Positions 36,643 through 45,300 of a stretch of 64,000 nt of DNA are shown one piece after another. Source of the stretch: Aphodosoma sp045126975 (lineage in GTDB: Bacteria; Bacteroidota; Bacteroidia; Bacteroidales; Paludibacteraceae). Numbering within the stretch: position 1 is the first letter of the stretch; every line of letters begins with the position of its first letter. A program made the translations under genes and the position numbers. The notes under the pieces are model-generated. The model saw only the letters and a list, made by a program, of their open reading frames with translations, did not search any database and had not been told where the DNA came from. The stretch is taken from assembly GCA_045126975.1 (NCBI GenBank), contig JBGVPL010000040.1:102153-166152 (forward strand), written 5' to 3'.

Positions 36643-37980
36643 TTAATGGTGGTGTATTCCCCAACCATCAAGGGTTTCAAACAACTCGTTTTCTTTATAT
36701 TTTTTCTTAAAAGGGATTTGATAACCTATTCCCCATTCAATCATTTCGGCTTTTGTCAAGTGAGTTTTTACGGTTGTTTGTACATATAAATTGTCCCATA
36801 CACGACAGCGCACACCGAGTCGGAAATAGTTCCAACCATCCTCTTTTTCGATGTTATATTTGTATAATAAAGGACGTTTTTGGTACTTATGTTTGTAGGT
36901 ATCGTCTGTGTAATAAGCAAGTCGAATAGGGTCGTAAAGATATATACCCCAATCGAGAATAGCGGTTAGTCTGCCAACTTTGAATTCGTTGTTAAAAGTT
37001 ACTGCGACTCTGAATTTGTTGGATAAATCCTCATTCATAATTACATATCGACCAAAGCGAGTATGTTTTAATTGGGCTTCTCGTTGTTCGGCAGTCAATC
37101 CTTCTAATTTGGTTCCTCCTTGTTGATTGAAAACGCCATCGTAGAAAGCATCAAGGCTACCACCGAGAGCATACCAATTGCAGATATTATATGTAGCACC
37201 TACGTGTAATGAGCCTACTCCATAACCTTTATTATCGCCATAATAGAGTTCGCGATACCCTCCTGAACCAGTGATGTTTATACTCCATTGGTAGGGTAGA
37301 GGTCCAAATATTTTTTGTTTCTTATGGTTGCAGTGTAGGCAATCTTTGTCTAATTTATATGAAGCACCAACTGAAGCATATAAAATGTTTATACCTCCAT
37401 TGGGTTGTAATACAGACCCGTTACTCATGTGCATATAGCCTAAATCGGCGTGTACAGCCCAGCCTTTTTTTATTGGAAAATTGAAATGAGCAGCAGTTGT
37501 AAGATATACATTTACAATAGAACCAATCAAATTGTTGCATGTTGGCCCATAATATGACCAGCCAGGATCATTTCCGAATTCATTAAAAACTCGATTGTAC
37601 GTTTTATTGAAAAAACTTAATCCTGCACCAACTTTCCAATCCAATTCGAAGTGTTTGATTTTTACTATATCTATTAGCAAATATGGGTATAAAGCAAATG
37701 CTTGTCCTAATACTTTTTTATCCCCAAGGTCTAAACCAACAAAACCGACTCCAAGAGTCGGTTTGCCTAAATATTGTTGCCATGGGTATTCGTCCCATGA
37801 AGGAAATTCTATTGCAAGCTCTCCTCCTAATGTAGGATTAGGATTTATGCTTTTCAATGTTTTATTAATAGGTATCACTTTACCACCTATCATTTGTGTT
37901 TTGAATACAAATGATTTAGGCTGGCTATAAGAGAAAATAGAAACAGCTATAAGTAGTATAGTAATAAAGACTTTACGCAT
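36643..37980 (-). CDS. PagL-like outer-membrane lipid A deacylase (acyloxyacyl hydrolase family)
   Basis: PagL removes a 3-O-acyl chain from lipid A in the outer membrane. After a signal peptide (1-19) comes a beta-barrel with the catalytic signature His184-Met-Ser186-Asn-Gly and a following PNGGIN, the PagL arrangement. A second barrel-like half extends the protein to 445 residues, longer than the roughly 150-180 of proteobacterial PagL. It is transcribed 2 bp downstream of a paralogue that has lost the catalytic residues. Assignment rests on the motif and barrel context. Confidence 0.7.
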   Translation of the reverse strand: MRKVFITILLIAVSIFSYSQPKSFVFKTQMIGGKVIPINKTLKSINPNPTLGGELAIEFPSWDEYPWQQYLGKPTLGVGFVGLDLGDKKVLGQAFALYPYLLIDIVKIKHFELDWKVGAGLSFFNKTYNRVFNEFGNDPGWSYYGPTCNNLIGSIVNVYLTTAAHFNFPIKKGWAVHADLGYMHMSNGSVLQPNGGINILYASVGASYKLDKDCLHCNHKKQKIFGPLPYQWSINITGSGGYRELYYGDNKGYGVGSLHVGATYNICNWYALGGSLDAFYDGVFNQQGGTKLEGLTAEQREAQLKHTRFGRYVIMNEDLSNKFRVAVTFNNEFKVGRLTAILDWGIYLYDPIRLAYYTDDTYKHKYQKRPLLYKYNIEKEDGWNYFRLGVRCRVWDNLYVQTTVKTHLTKAEMIEWGIGYQIPFKKKYKENELFETLDGWGIHHH

Positions 37981-37982
37981 TA

Positions 37983-39104
37983 TTATCTACGGCTATATCC
38001 GTAACCATAACGGCTTGTTCTGCCACCGAAACGGCTACCGCGAGCAGTTGAATAAGGAATAGAGTAACCAACACCAAATCCGATATAATCGAAACGACTG
38101 AGGTGAGTTTTACATGTTGCCTGAACAAAGATATTATCGAATACTCGAACACGCAAACCTACTCTCATGTATAATGGACCGTCAACTTTGTCTGGGTCGA
38201 ATTTATACCACAATCCTTTGAAACCATTGTTGATAGCAACTTTGTCGTAAAGGTAGTAACCTGCGTCAATCAAGCCTGTAACACGACCCATTGTGAATGC
38301 ATTTGATATAGCAAGGCTAAGACGGATGCCATTAGGAGTGAAGCCTAAATCAACACCAGGACCTAAAGCATAACAGTTTGTGATTTTCCAAAGAATATCA
38401 CCGTGTATATTTGATTGTACTTCTGGGTCTTTGTTTCGTCTGTCATTGCGGAAACCTCCGTCAATGAATCCATTAATCATAAATTTATATGGGAGGTTGT
38501 CGGCTCTACTCATTCTTGGACGAGAGTATGCGGCGCTACCCATTCTGTAGCGAAAACCTAATGAACCATAGAGAATCTGCATTGTTGTGTTAGGTAGGAA
38601 TACTTCGCCATTGTTTGTTGCATTATAACCTGCATCCAATGTGATTGCAGCGCTCTTGTTGATATTAAATTGTAAATTAATACCAGCAGAAAGATATGCA
38701 GCGATATAAGCACCATTAGCAGGGTGAGTTTTGTTGAAGAAAGCAACACCTAAGCCTGTTTTCAATCCAAATTCAATAACATCTGTGCGTACAAAATTCC
38801 AATTTATGTATGGATACGCAGCTATCATCATACCTAATGTTGTTGGATTACCTAAATCCACACCCAATACGCCAACACCAATAGTTGGATAGCCCCAATG
38901 TTTTTCCCATGAGTATCTACCTGCTGGTAAAATCTCATAGTTAAGTTCAGCACCTAATGCGGGACCATTAGGACCTAATTGTTTGTACATGTCAGTTGGC
39001 AACACATAACCACCATAAAATTTAATTTTTACAGCATTGTTATTTTGGGCTGAAATAGAGAAAATTATGCAAAAAAACAATAAAATAGATAAAATCTTTT
39101 TCAT
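37983..39104 (-). CDS. Degenerate paralogue of the PagL-like protein
   Basis: This 373-residue outer-membrane barrel has a signal peptide (1-20, ending SAQ). It aligns with the downstream neighbour: LGVDLGNPTTLG against LGLDLG-type block, AFFNKTHPANG against SFFNKTYN. At the active-site segment it reads GYNATNNGE, so the catalytic His and Ser are Ala162 and Asn164. It is therefore probably not a hydrolase, perhaps a binding or regulatory partner. The end is Arg/Gly/Tyr-rich. First gene of the pair, with a strong promoter. Confidence 0.7.
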   Translation of the reverse strand: MKKILSILLFFCIIFSISAQNNNAVKIKFYGGYVLPTDMYKQLGPNGPALGAELNYEILPAGRYSWEKHWGYPTIGVGVLGVDLGNPTTLGMMIAAYPYINWNFVRTDVIEFGLKTGLGVAFFNKTHPANGAYIAAYLSAGINLQFNINKSAAITLDAGYNATNNGEVFLPNTTMQILYGSLGFRYRMGSAAYSRPRMSRADNLPYKFMINGFIDGGFRNDRRNKDPEVQSNIHGDILWKITNCYALGPGVDLGFTPNGIRLSLAISNAFTMGRVTGLIDAGYYLYDKVAINNGFKGLWYKFDPDKVDGPLYMRVGLRVRVFDNIFVQATCKTHLSRFDYIGFGVGYSIPYSTARGSRFGGRTSRYGYGYSRR

Positions 39105-39122
39105 AATTTAAAATAAAATTTG

Positions 39123-39214
39123 TATCTTTGCCGAGTATTAATCGGGGTTGTTGTTATTAAACGTATGAATACAATTCAGTTTGCAAAGGTACTAATTTTT
39201 TTTAATACAAGCAA
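39123..39214. promoter_or_regulatory. Facing promoters between the PagL-like pair and gldF
   Basis: Reverse strand: -7 TACCTTTG (39184-39191), -33 TTG (39212-39214), spacer 20. Forward strand: -7 TATCTTTG (39123-39130) without a good -33. The predicted transcripts run towards each other and overlap by about 40 nt. Confidence 0.6.
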
Positions 39215-39220
39215 AAAAAT

Positions 39221-39943
39221 ATGAAAATAATTTTTTCTAAAGAGTTTAGGACTTTTTTTTCGTCTATTACGGGATATATAGTTATAGTCCTCTTTCTTAT
39301 CGCTAATGCTTTGCTTTTGTGGGTATTGCCTGGTCAGTGGAATGTTTTTGATAGTGGATATGCTTCGCTGGATACTTTGTTTTTCTTGGCGCCATGGCTT
39401 TATTTGTTTCTGTGTCCTGCTATTACGATGCGATTTTTTGCCGAAGAGAAAGCAAATGGTACTATCGAATTGCTTCTCACTAAGCCTATTTCTCGATTTC
39501 AGATTGTTGCAGGTAAGGCTTTAGCGGGTTGGGTGTTGGTAATTATTGCCTTGTTGCCTTCTGTGTTGTGGTATTTGTCGGTTTATGTTCTTGCCGAGCC
39601 GATGGGTAATGTCGATTCAGGAGCCTTTTGGGGCTCATGGATGGGTTTATTATTTTTGGCTGCAGTATATGTAGCTATTGGCACTTTTGGTTCTTCGCTT
39701 ACTTCTAATCAAGTAGTGGCTTTTATTACTTCGCTGGTTATCTCGTTCTTGCTTTTCTATGGTTTTGAATTGCTTGGCTCACTATTTTCGGGCGAAACTG
39801 CCTATTGGTTGCGCCAACTTGGTATAAATGAACATTATAAATCTATTTCGCGAGGTGTGATTGATAGTCGCGATTTGGTCTATTTCGTTGCTCTTACGGC
39901 TGGATTTATCTATCTTACAACAAAACAAATTAAAAATAAATAA
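39221..39943 (+). CDS. gldF: GldF-like ABC-2 permease
   Basis: Gliding-associated ABC transporter permease. The 240-residue protein has six hydrophobic helices and the conserved cytoplasmic loop with FFAEEKANGTIELLLTKPIS (about 72-91), the GldF hallmark. In gliding Bacteroidetes gldF is next to gldG and near gldA; neither is here, and the next gene is surE (1-bp overlap TAATG). The role in a probably non-gliding T9SS organism is unclear. Confidence 0.83.
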   Translation: MKIIFSKEFRTFFSSITGYIVIVLFLIANALLLWVLPGQWNVFDSGYASLDTLFFLAPWLYLFLCPAITMRFFAEEKANGTIELLLTKPISRFQIVAGKALAGWVLVIIALLPSVLWYLSVYVLAEPMGNVDSGAFWGSWMGLLFLAAVYVAIGTFGSSLTSNQVVAFITSLVISFLLFYGFELLGSLFSGETAYWLRQLGINEHYKSISRGVIDSRDLVYFVALTAGFIYLTTKQIKNK

Positions 39944-40710
39944 TGAAAACGCCTTTGATTTTAATAACAAACGATGATGGCATTCAAGCCAAAGGTATTC
40001 AAACAATTGCGCGAGTAGCGGCAAAATATGGTGATGTGGTAGTGGTTGCGCCAAATGGACCTCGTTCGGCTCAGTCGAGTGCGTTAACTATCGAAGTGCC
40101 TGTATCGGTGAAACCTGTGCCTTCGGATGTCGAAAATATTACTCAGTATGCCGTTAGCGGTACGCCTGCCGATTGTGTGAAATTAGCTATTAGTCAGTTG
40201 CTTGATGAGAAGCCTGACCTTGTGATTTCGGGTATCAATCATGGTTCTAATGCAAGTATAAATGTTATATATTCGGGTACGATTGGGGCGGCTATTGAAG
40301 GTGCTTTGCATGGTATTCCGTCGATTGGTTTCTCGTTGTGTGACCATGCTGCCGATGCCGATTTTGAGCCATCGTTGCCTTATTTCGAGCAGATTATTGC
40401 TAAGACAATCCAGTCGGGTATGCCAAAAGATATTTGCTTGAATGTCAATGCGCCAAAGGGAGCAGTGAAAGGTGTTCGTGCGTGTCGTCAGGCAGAGGGT
40501 CGTTGGGCAAACGATTTTGGTAAGACTGAGGCTCCTCGTGCAAATGATTACTATTGGCTTATTGGCGATTTTATGTTCCTTAACGACAATGATATGAAAG
40601 CCGACCAATGCGCTATCGAAAATGGTTATATTACCGTTGTGCCATTGCAATTTGATATGACAGCATATAAGGCTCTTGATTTTTGTAGTCAGTATGAAAC
40701 AGAAGCTTGA
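39943..40710 (+). CDS. surE: 5'/3'-nucleotidase SurE
   Basis: Metal-dependent phosphatase acting on nucleoside monophosphates. Metal motif NDDG (10-13), SGINHGSNASINVIYSGTIGAA (about 96-117) and GIPSIGFSL are the standard blocks. 255 residues. Translationally linked to gldF (stop and start share one base) and overlapped by the next small gene, so gldF-surE-orf-lpxB look co-transcribed. Confidence 0.95.
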   Translation: MKTPLILITNDDGIQAKGIQTIARVAAKYGDVVVVAPNGPRSAQSSALTIEVPVSVKPVPSDVENITQYAVSGTPADCVKLAISQLLDEKPDLVISGINHGSNASINVIYSGTIGAAIEGALHGIPSIGFSLCDHAADADFEPSLPYFEQIIAKTIQSGMPKDICLNVNAPKGAVKGVRACRQAEGRWANDFGKTEAPRANDYYWLIGDFMFLNDNDMKADQCAIENGYITVVPLQFDMTAYKALDFCSQYETEA

Positions 40711-40993
40711 TACTCTTTGGTTTGGAATGTTGATAGGGCTTGTTATGCCAGTTGTGATGTTGTATTTGTTTATACAAAACAATACATTTGATGGTTTTTC
40801 TCTCCGCACGATTCTTGATTTGGCAAGTACAAATAGTATGATTGTCAAATTATTGTGTATATCGGTATTTCCTGATATGGCAGCGGTGTTTTTGTTGAAT
40901 ACATGGGAGATGTGGCGTGCTTGTCGTGGGGTGTTTACGTCGTTGTTTCTTTTTATTGCGATATCGGCATTGTTTGTAGTTATAAATTCGTAA
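40694..40993 (+). CDS. Small hydrophobic protein between surE and lpxB
   Basis: 99 residues from ATG 40694, overlapping the end of surE by 17 bp. It has three hydrophobic segments (about 8-28, 50-70 and 78-98). No motif recognised; a conserved hypothetical in this position would fit a membrane helper of lipid A synthesis, which is only inference. Followed by four 9-nt units (gtcggactt, ttcggactt; 41002-41037). Confidence 0.65.
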   Translation: MKQKLDTLWFGMLIGLVMPVVMLYLFIQNNTFDGFSLRTILDLASTNSMIVKLLCISVFPDMAAVFLLNTWEMWRACRGVFTSLFLFIAISALFVVINS

Positions 40994-41001
40994 AGTTGTT
41001 G

Positions 41002-41037
41002 GTCGGACTTGTCGGACTTTTCAGACTTTTCGGACTT
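41002..41037. repeat. 9-nt repeat tract (gtcggactt)
   Basis: gtcggactt, gtcggactt, ttcagactt, ttcggactt. One of the few tracts whose period is 9 rather than 7. Confidence 0.85.
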
Positions 41038-41057
41038 GAATTGATATATTCTTGTAG

Positions 41058-42203
41058 ATGAAATATTTTATTATAGCAGGTGAAGCCTCAGGCGACCTTC
41101 ATGGTAGTCGATTGATTGCAGAGTTGAAGCGTCGTGACCCAAAAGCACAATTCCGTTTCTTTGGGGGTGACCTTATGGCTCATGCTGTGGGTGCAGAGCC
41201 TATTGTGCATTATCGCAATATGGCGTTTATGGGTTTTGTGAATGTACTACTTAATATAGGTAAAATATTTCATCTTCAACGACTTGCCGAGCGTGAGGTG
41301 ATTTCGTTTTTTCCGGATAAGGTTATTTTGATTGATTATCCAGGTTTTAATCTCCGATTTGCAAAGTTTGTGAAAACTCACCTTCCTTCCGTTGAGGTGG
41401 ATTATTATATTGCGCCAAAACTTTGGGCATGGAAAGAGTATCGCTTGAAGGCGATTAAGCGTTATGTGGATAGGATGTTCACAATTTTTCCGTTCGAAAC
41501 AGAGTGGTTTGGTTCTCGTGGTTATAAGGTTGAATATGTGGGCAATCCGTCGGTTGATTCGGTGGCGGCATTTATGGCTGAGCCTTTTGATGAGGCGCAA
41601 TTTCGTGCTACGAACGGACTTGATGAGCGTCCCGTAGTGGCATTGTTGGCAGGAAGTCGCCGACAAGAGATTCGTTCGTGTTTGCCTATTATGGTGCAAC
41701 TTGTTGAACGATATCCCGATTATCAATTTGTCATAGCTGCTGCTCCTGGCATCGAATCTGAGTTTTATAAAGAGATTTTGAGACATGAGACACGAGACAC
41801 GAGATGTAGGATAACATTGTTGTACGCTTCAACATATTCGCTTTTGTCTATTGCTCGAGCTGCTATCGTAAATTCAGGCACAGCTACGCTTGAGACTGCA
41901 CTTTTCAGAGTTCCGCAAGTTGTAGTTTATAAGGTTTTTGGCGGTCGATTCACTATGATGCTTAAGCCTTTGTTTATAAAAACTAAGTGGGTGTCATTGG
42001 TTAATATTATTGCTCAGAGTGGAGTTGTTACCGAATTATTAGCGCACAACTATACTCTCGATTGCACTGATGCCGAACTTCGCTCAATCCTTACTGATGA
42101 CGACCGCCGTCAGCATATTCTTCAATCTTACGACCATATTATTCGTACACTTGGCCCTGCAGGAGCAGATGTTCGTTGTGCCGAAAAAATAGCGATAAAT
42201 TAA
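41058..42203 (+). CDS. lpxB: Lipid-A-disaccharide synthase
   Basis: Membrane-associated GT19 glycosyltransferase that joins UDP-diacylglucosamine and lipid X. The opening IIAGEASGDLHGSRL (about 4-18), GFVNVLLNIGKI, YIAPKLWAWKEYR (about 117-129) and NSGTATLETAL (about 274-284) are diagnostic. 381 residues. Residues about 241-250 (RHETRDTRC) are encoded by four 7-nt units identical in type to intergenic acacgag tracts, at a surface loop between the two Rossmann halves. Together with kdsA/kdsD it gives part of the LPS pathway. Confidence 0.95.
   Translation: MKYFIIAGEASGDLHGSRLIAELKRRDPKAQFRFFGGDLMAHAVGAEPIVHYRNMAFMGFVNVLLNIGKIFHLQRLAEREVISFFPDKVILIDYPGFNLRFAKFVKTHLPSVEVDYYIAPKLWAWKEYRLKAIKRYVDRMFTIFPFETEWFGSRGYKVEYVGNPSVDSVAAFMAEPFDEAQFRATNGLDERPVVALLAGSRRQEIRSCLPIMVQLVERYPDYQFVIAAAPGIESEFYKEILRHETRDTRCRITLLYASTYSLLSIARAAIVNSGTATLETALFRVPQVVVYKVFGGRFTMMLKPLFIKTKWVSLVNIIAQSGVVTELLAHNYTLDCTDAELRSILTDDDRRQHILQSYDHIIRTLGPAGADVRCAEKIAIN
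41780..41807. repeat. In-frame 7-nt repeat inside lpxB
   Basis: gagacat, gagacac, gagacac, gagatgt. Confidence 0.85.
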
Positions 42204-42249
42204 CGTTAATTTGGGATAACCTTTTTTGTTTTAAAAAATAAAAAGCAAA

Positions 42250-42291
42250 AAAAAGAGTGACTAATAGTATTTATTAGTCACTCTTTTTTTA
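42250..42291. terminator. Bidirectional terminator between lpxB and the cohesin-like gene
   Basis: AAAAAAGAGTGACTAATA pairs with TATTAGTCACTCTTTTTT (loop of about 5 nt); A/T runs on both sides serve both convergent genes. Confidence 0.92.
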
Positions 42292-42301
42292 TATACCCAT
42301 A

Positions 42302-45300
42302 TCATCTGATTATCACTTTCTGATATTCTGTACCATTATCTGTTGTAACTATATAAACTCCACATGGTAATGTTATCATAGGTAATTTTCCGTAATATGT
42401 CACTTTTCCGGTAACGTCAAATACATAATATTCACTTTCAATACCCTCTACATAAAGAGTTTGTTTTTTAGTGTAAACTCTCATTTTCTGAGTTTGAGTA
42501 TCATCTACATCGGTGCCAATCGAAATAGCTCTAAATTCAGCCACAAGTTCAATATCTTCAGTTACAACAATTACGCGAGTAGCATCTGTAACACCATCTG
42601 ACCATTGAACGAAGTGATAGCCCTCGTTTGCTATAGTAGTTAATGTTACTTCAGTGCCATGTTCGTATTCACCTGCACCAGTAACAGTACCATTTTCAGC
42701 ATTTAATGTAACAGTATAAACATTTATTGCAAATTCGGCAGAAAGTGTTACGTTATCAGTAATTATAATTGTGCGAGTAGCTTCAGTAACACCGTCTGAC
42801 CATTGAATGAAGTGATAGCCCTCGTTTGGAGTAGCAGTTAAGATTACTTCTGTGCCATGTTCGTATTCACCAGCACCAGTAACAACGCCATTTTCAGCAG
42901 AAACAGCGACAGAATAAACGTTGATAGCAAACTCGGCAGAAAGTGTTATGTTGTCAGTAACGGTAATAGTACGAGTAGCTTCTGTAACACCGTCCGACCA
43001 TTGAACGAAGTGATAGCCCTCGTTTGCTATAGTAGTTAATGTTACTTCTGTGCCATGTTCGTATTCACCAGCACCAGTTACAACGCCATTTTTTGTTGTC
43101 AAAGTTATTGTATAAACATTGATAGCAAACTTAGCATAAAGGGTTATGTTGTCAGTAACAGTAATTGTGCGAGTAGCCTCTGTAACACCATCCGACCATT
43201 GAACGAAGTGATAGCCCTCGTTTGCTATAGCAGTTAATGTTACTTCAGTGCCATGTTCGTATTCACCTGCACCAGTAATAACGCCATTTTCAGCAGAAAC
43301 AGCGACAGAATAAACGTTGATTGCAAATTCGGCAGAAAGGGTTACGTTGTCGGTAACAGTGATAGTGCGAGTAGCTTCAGTAACACCATCTGACCATTGA
43401 ACGAAGTGATAGCCCTCGTTTGCTATAGCAGTTAATGTTACTTCAGTGCCGTGTTCGTATTCACCAGCACCAGTTACAATACCATTTTCTGTTGTCAAAG
43501 TTACAGTATAAATATTAATAGCAAACTCGGCAGAAAGTGTTATGTTGTCAGTAACTATAATTGTGCGAGTTGCATCTGTAACACCATCTGACCATTTTAC
43601 GAAATGGTAGCCCTCTGCAGGTGTAGCAGTCAATGTTATTTCTGTGCCATGTTCGTATTCACCTGCACCAGTTACAATACCATTTTCAGCAGAAACAGCG
43701 ACAGAATAAACATTAATAGCAAACTCGGTAGAAAGGGTTACGTTATCAGTAATTATAATTGTGCGAATTGCGTCTGTAACTCCATCTGACCATTTTACGA
43801 AATGGTAGCCCTCGTTTGGTGTAGCAGTCAATGTTACTTCAGTGCCGTGTTCGTATTCACCTGCACCAGTAATAACGCCATTTTCAGCAGAAACAGCGAC
43901 AGAATAAACGTTGATTGCAAACTCAGCAGTAAGAGTTAAATCAGAAGTAACAATAATAGTACGAGTAGCTTCAGTAACACCGTCTGACCATTTTACGAAA
44001 TGGTAGCCCTCTGCATGTGTGGCAGTAAGAGTTACTTCAGTGCCATGTTCGTATTCACCAGCACCAGTTACAACGCCATTTTTTGTTGTCAAAGTTACTG
44101 TATAAATATTAATAGCAAACTCGGCAGAAAGGGTTACGTTATCAGTAATTATAATTGTGCGAGTAGCCTCTGTAACACCGTCTGACCATTTTACGAAATG
44201 GTAGCCCTCTGCATGTGTGGCAGTAAGAGTTACTTCAGTGCCATGTTCGTATTCACCAGCACCAGTAACAACGCCATTTTCAGCAGAAACAGCGATAGAA
44301 TAAACGTTGATAGCAAACTCGGCAGAAAGGGTTACGTTATCAGTAATTATAATTGTGCGAGTCGCTTCTGTAACACCGTCTGACCATTTCACGAAGTGAT
44401 ATCCCTCTGCAGGTGTAGCAGTCAAGATTACTTCTGTGCCATGATTATAATTACCTACACCAACAATAACGCCATTTTCTGCTAATCCTTGTACTGAATA
44501 AAATTTCACTAATAAATCAACTGCAGTAGAAGAAAATTTATTTTCGCTATTGGCATTACTTAATACGATATTATCAATAGTAACTACAGTATTATTATAT
44601 TCTTCACTCAATAACCCCGTAAATTCTATAGACATCACGTCTCCATTATTACCTGTAATTGAGGCATTCGACATTGAAAATATCACAACACGATAATCCT
44701 TATTGCCTATTTTTGTTATAGATGTAGTATGTCCATTAAGACGATTGGTAGCTTTTAGTTTAGATGCGTCAGTAGTCATTCCCTCTACCCAATGCACGTC
44801 GAATTGCATTGCTACAATATCGGAATAATTATCCATTGCCACATTCACTGCATAACCATCCTTAGTCGGTTGACCCGACAACGATAAGCTATTAGGTTCA
44901 TATATTTCACCGCTGACCTCCACATTTTTCATGCGATTATCAGGGTCGTTGGTATAAACATTCATCGTTGTTGAATATTTACCCTCTACGGTAGGAGTAT
45001 ATTCAATTGTGATATTTTTAGTTTTTGATGCTTCGATGACTAAAGGTAGTTCATCAACAACCCTATAACCCTCTGCCAAGAATGTCACTCGTTCAATAGT
45101 TAATGGAGCTTGTCCGCTATTTCGAATTGAATAAGATGCAGTAGCGACATTTGTTACAGCAGTCAAAGGTATAGTTAATGACGCATTACTTGTAATTTTT
45201 GGACTCTTAATTTGTACTCTACCTTGTGAAACTGCCGACACCATATTTATTGAGTTCACATTACTCAACACAGTATTCAATGGTTTAAGATAATAATATC

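Noticed and set aside
42857..44383. Open frames on the forward strand opposite the tandem repeats
   Set aside because: They repeat with the same 198-bp period and are antisense reflections of the InlB-type repeat region.
42524..44503. Regular 198-bp repeats resembling a repeat array such as CRISPR
   Set aside because: The repeats are continuous coding sequence in one frame without unique spacers, and translate into a known type of 66-residue surface repeat.
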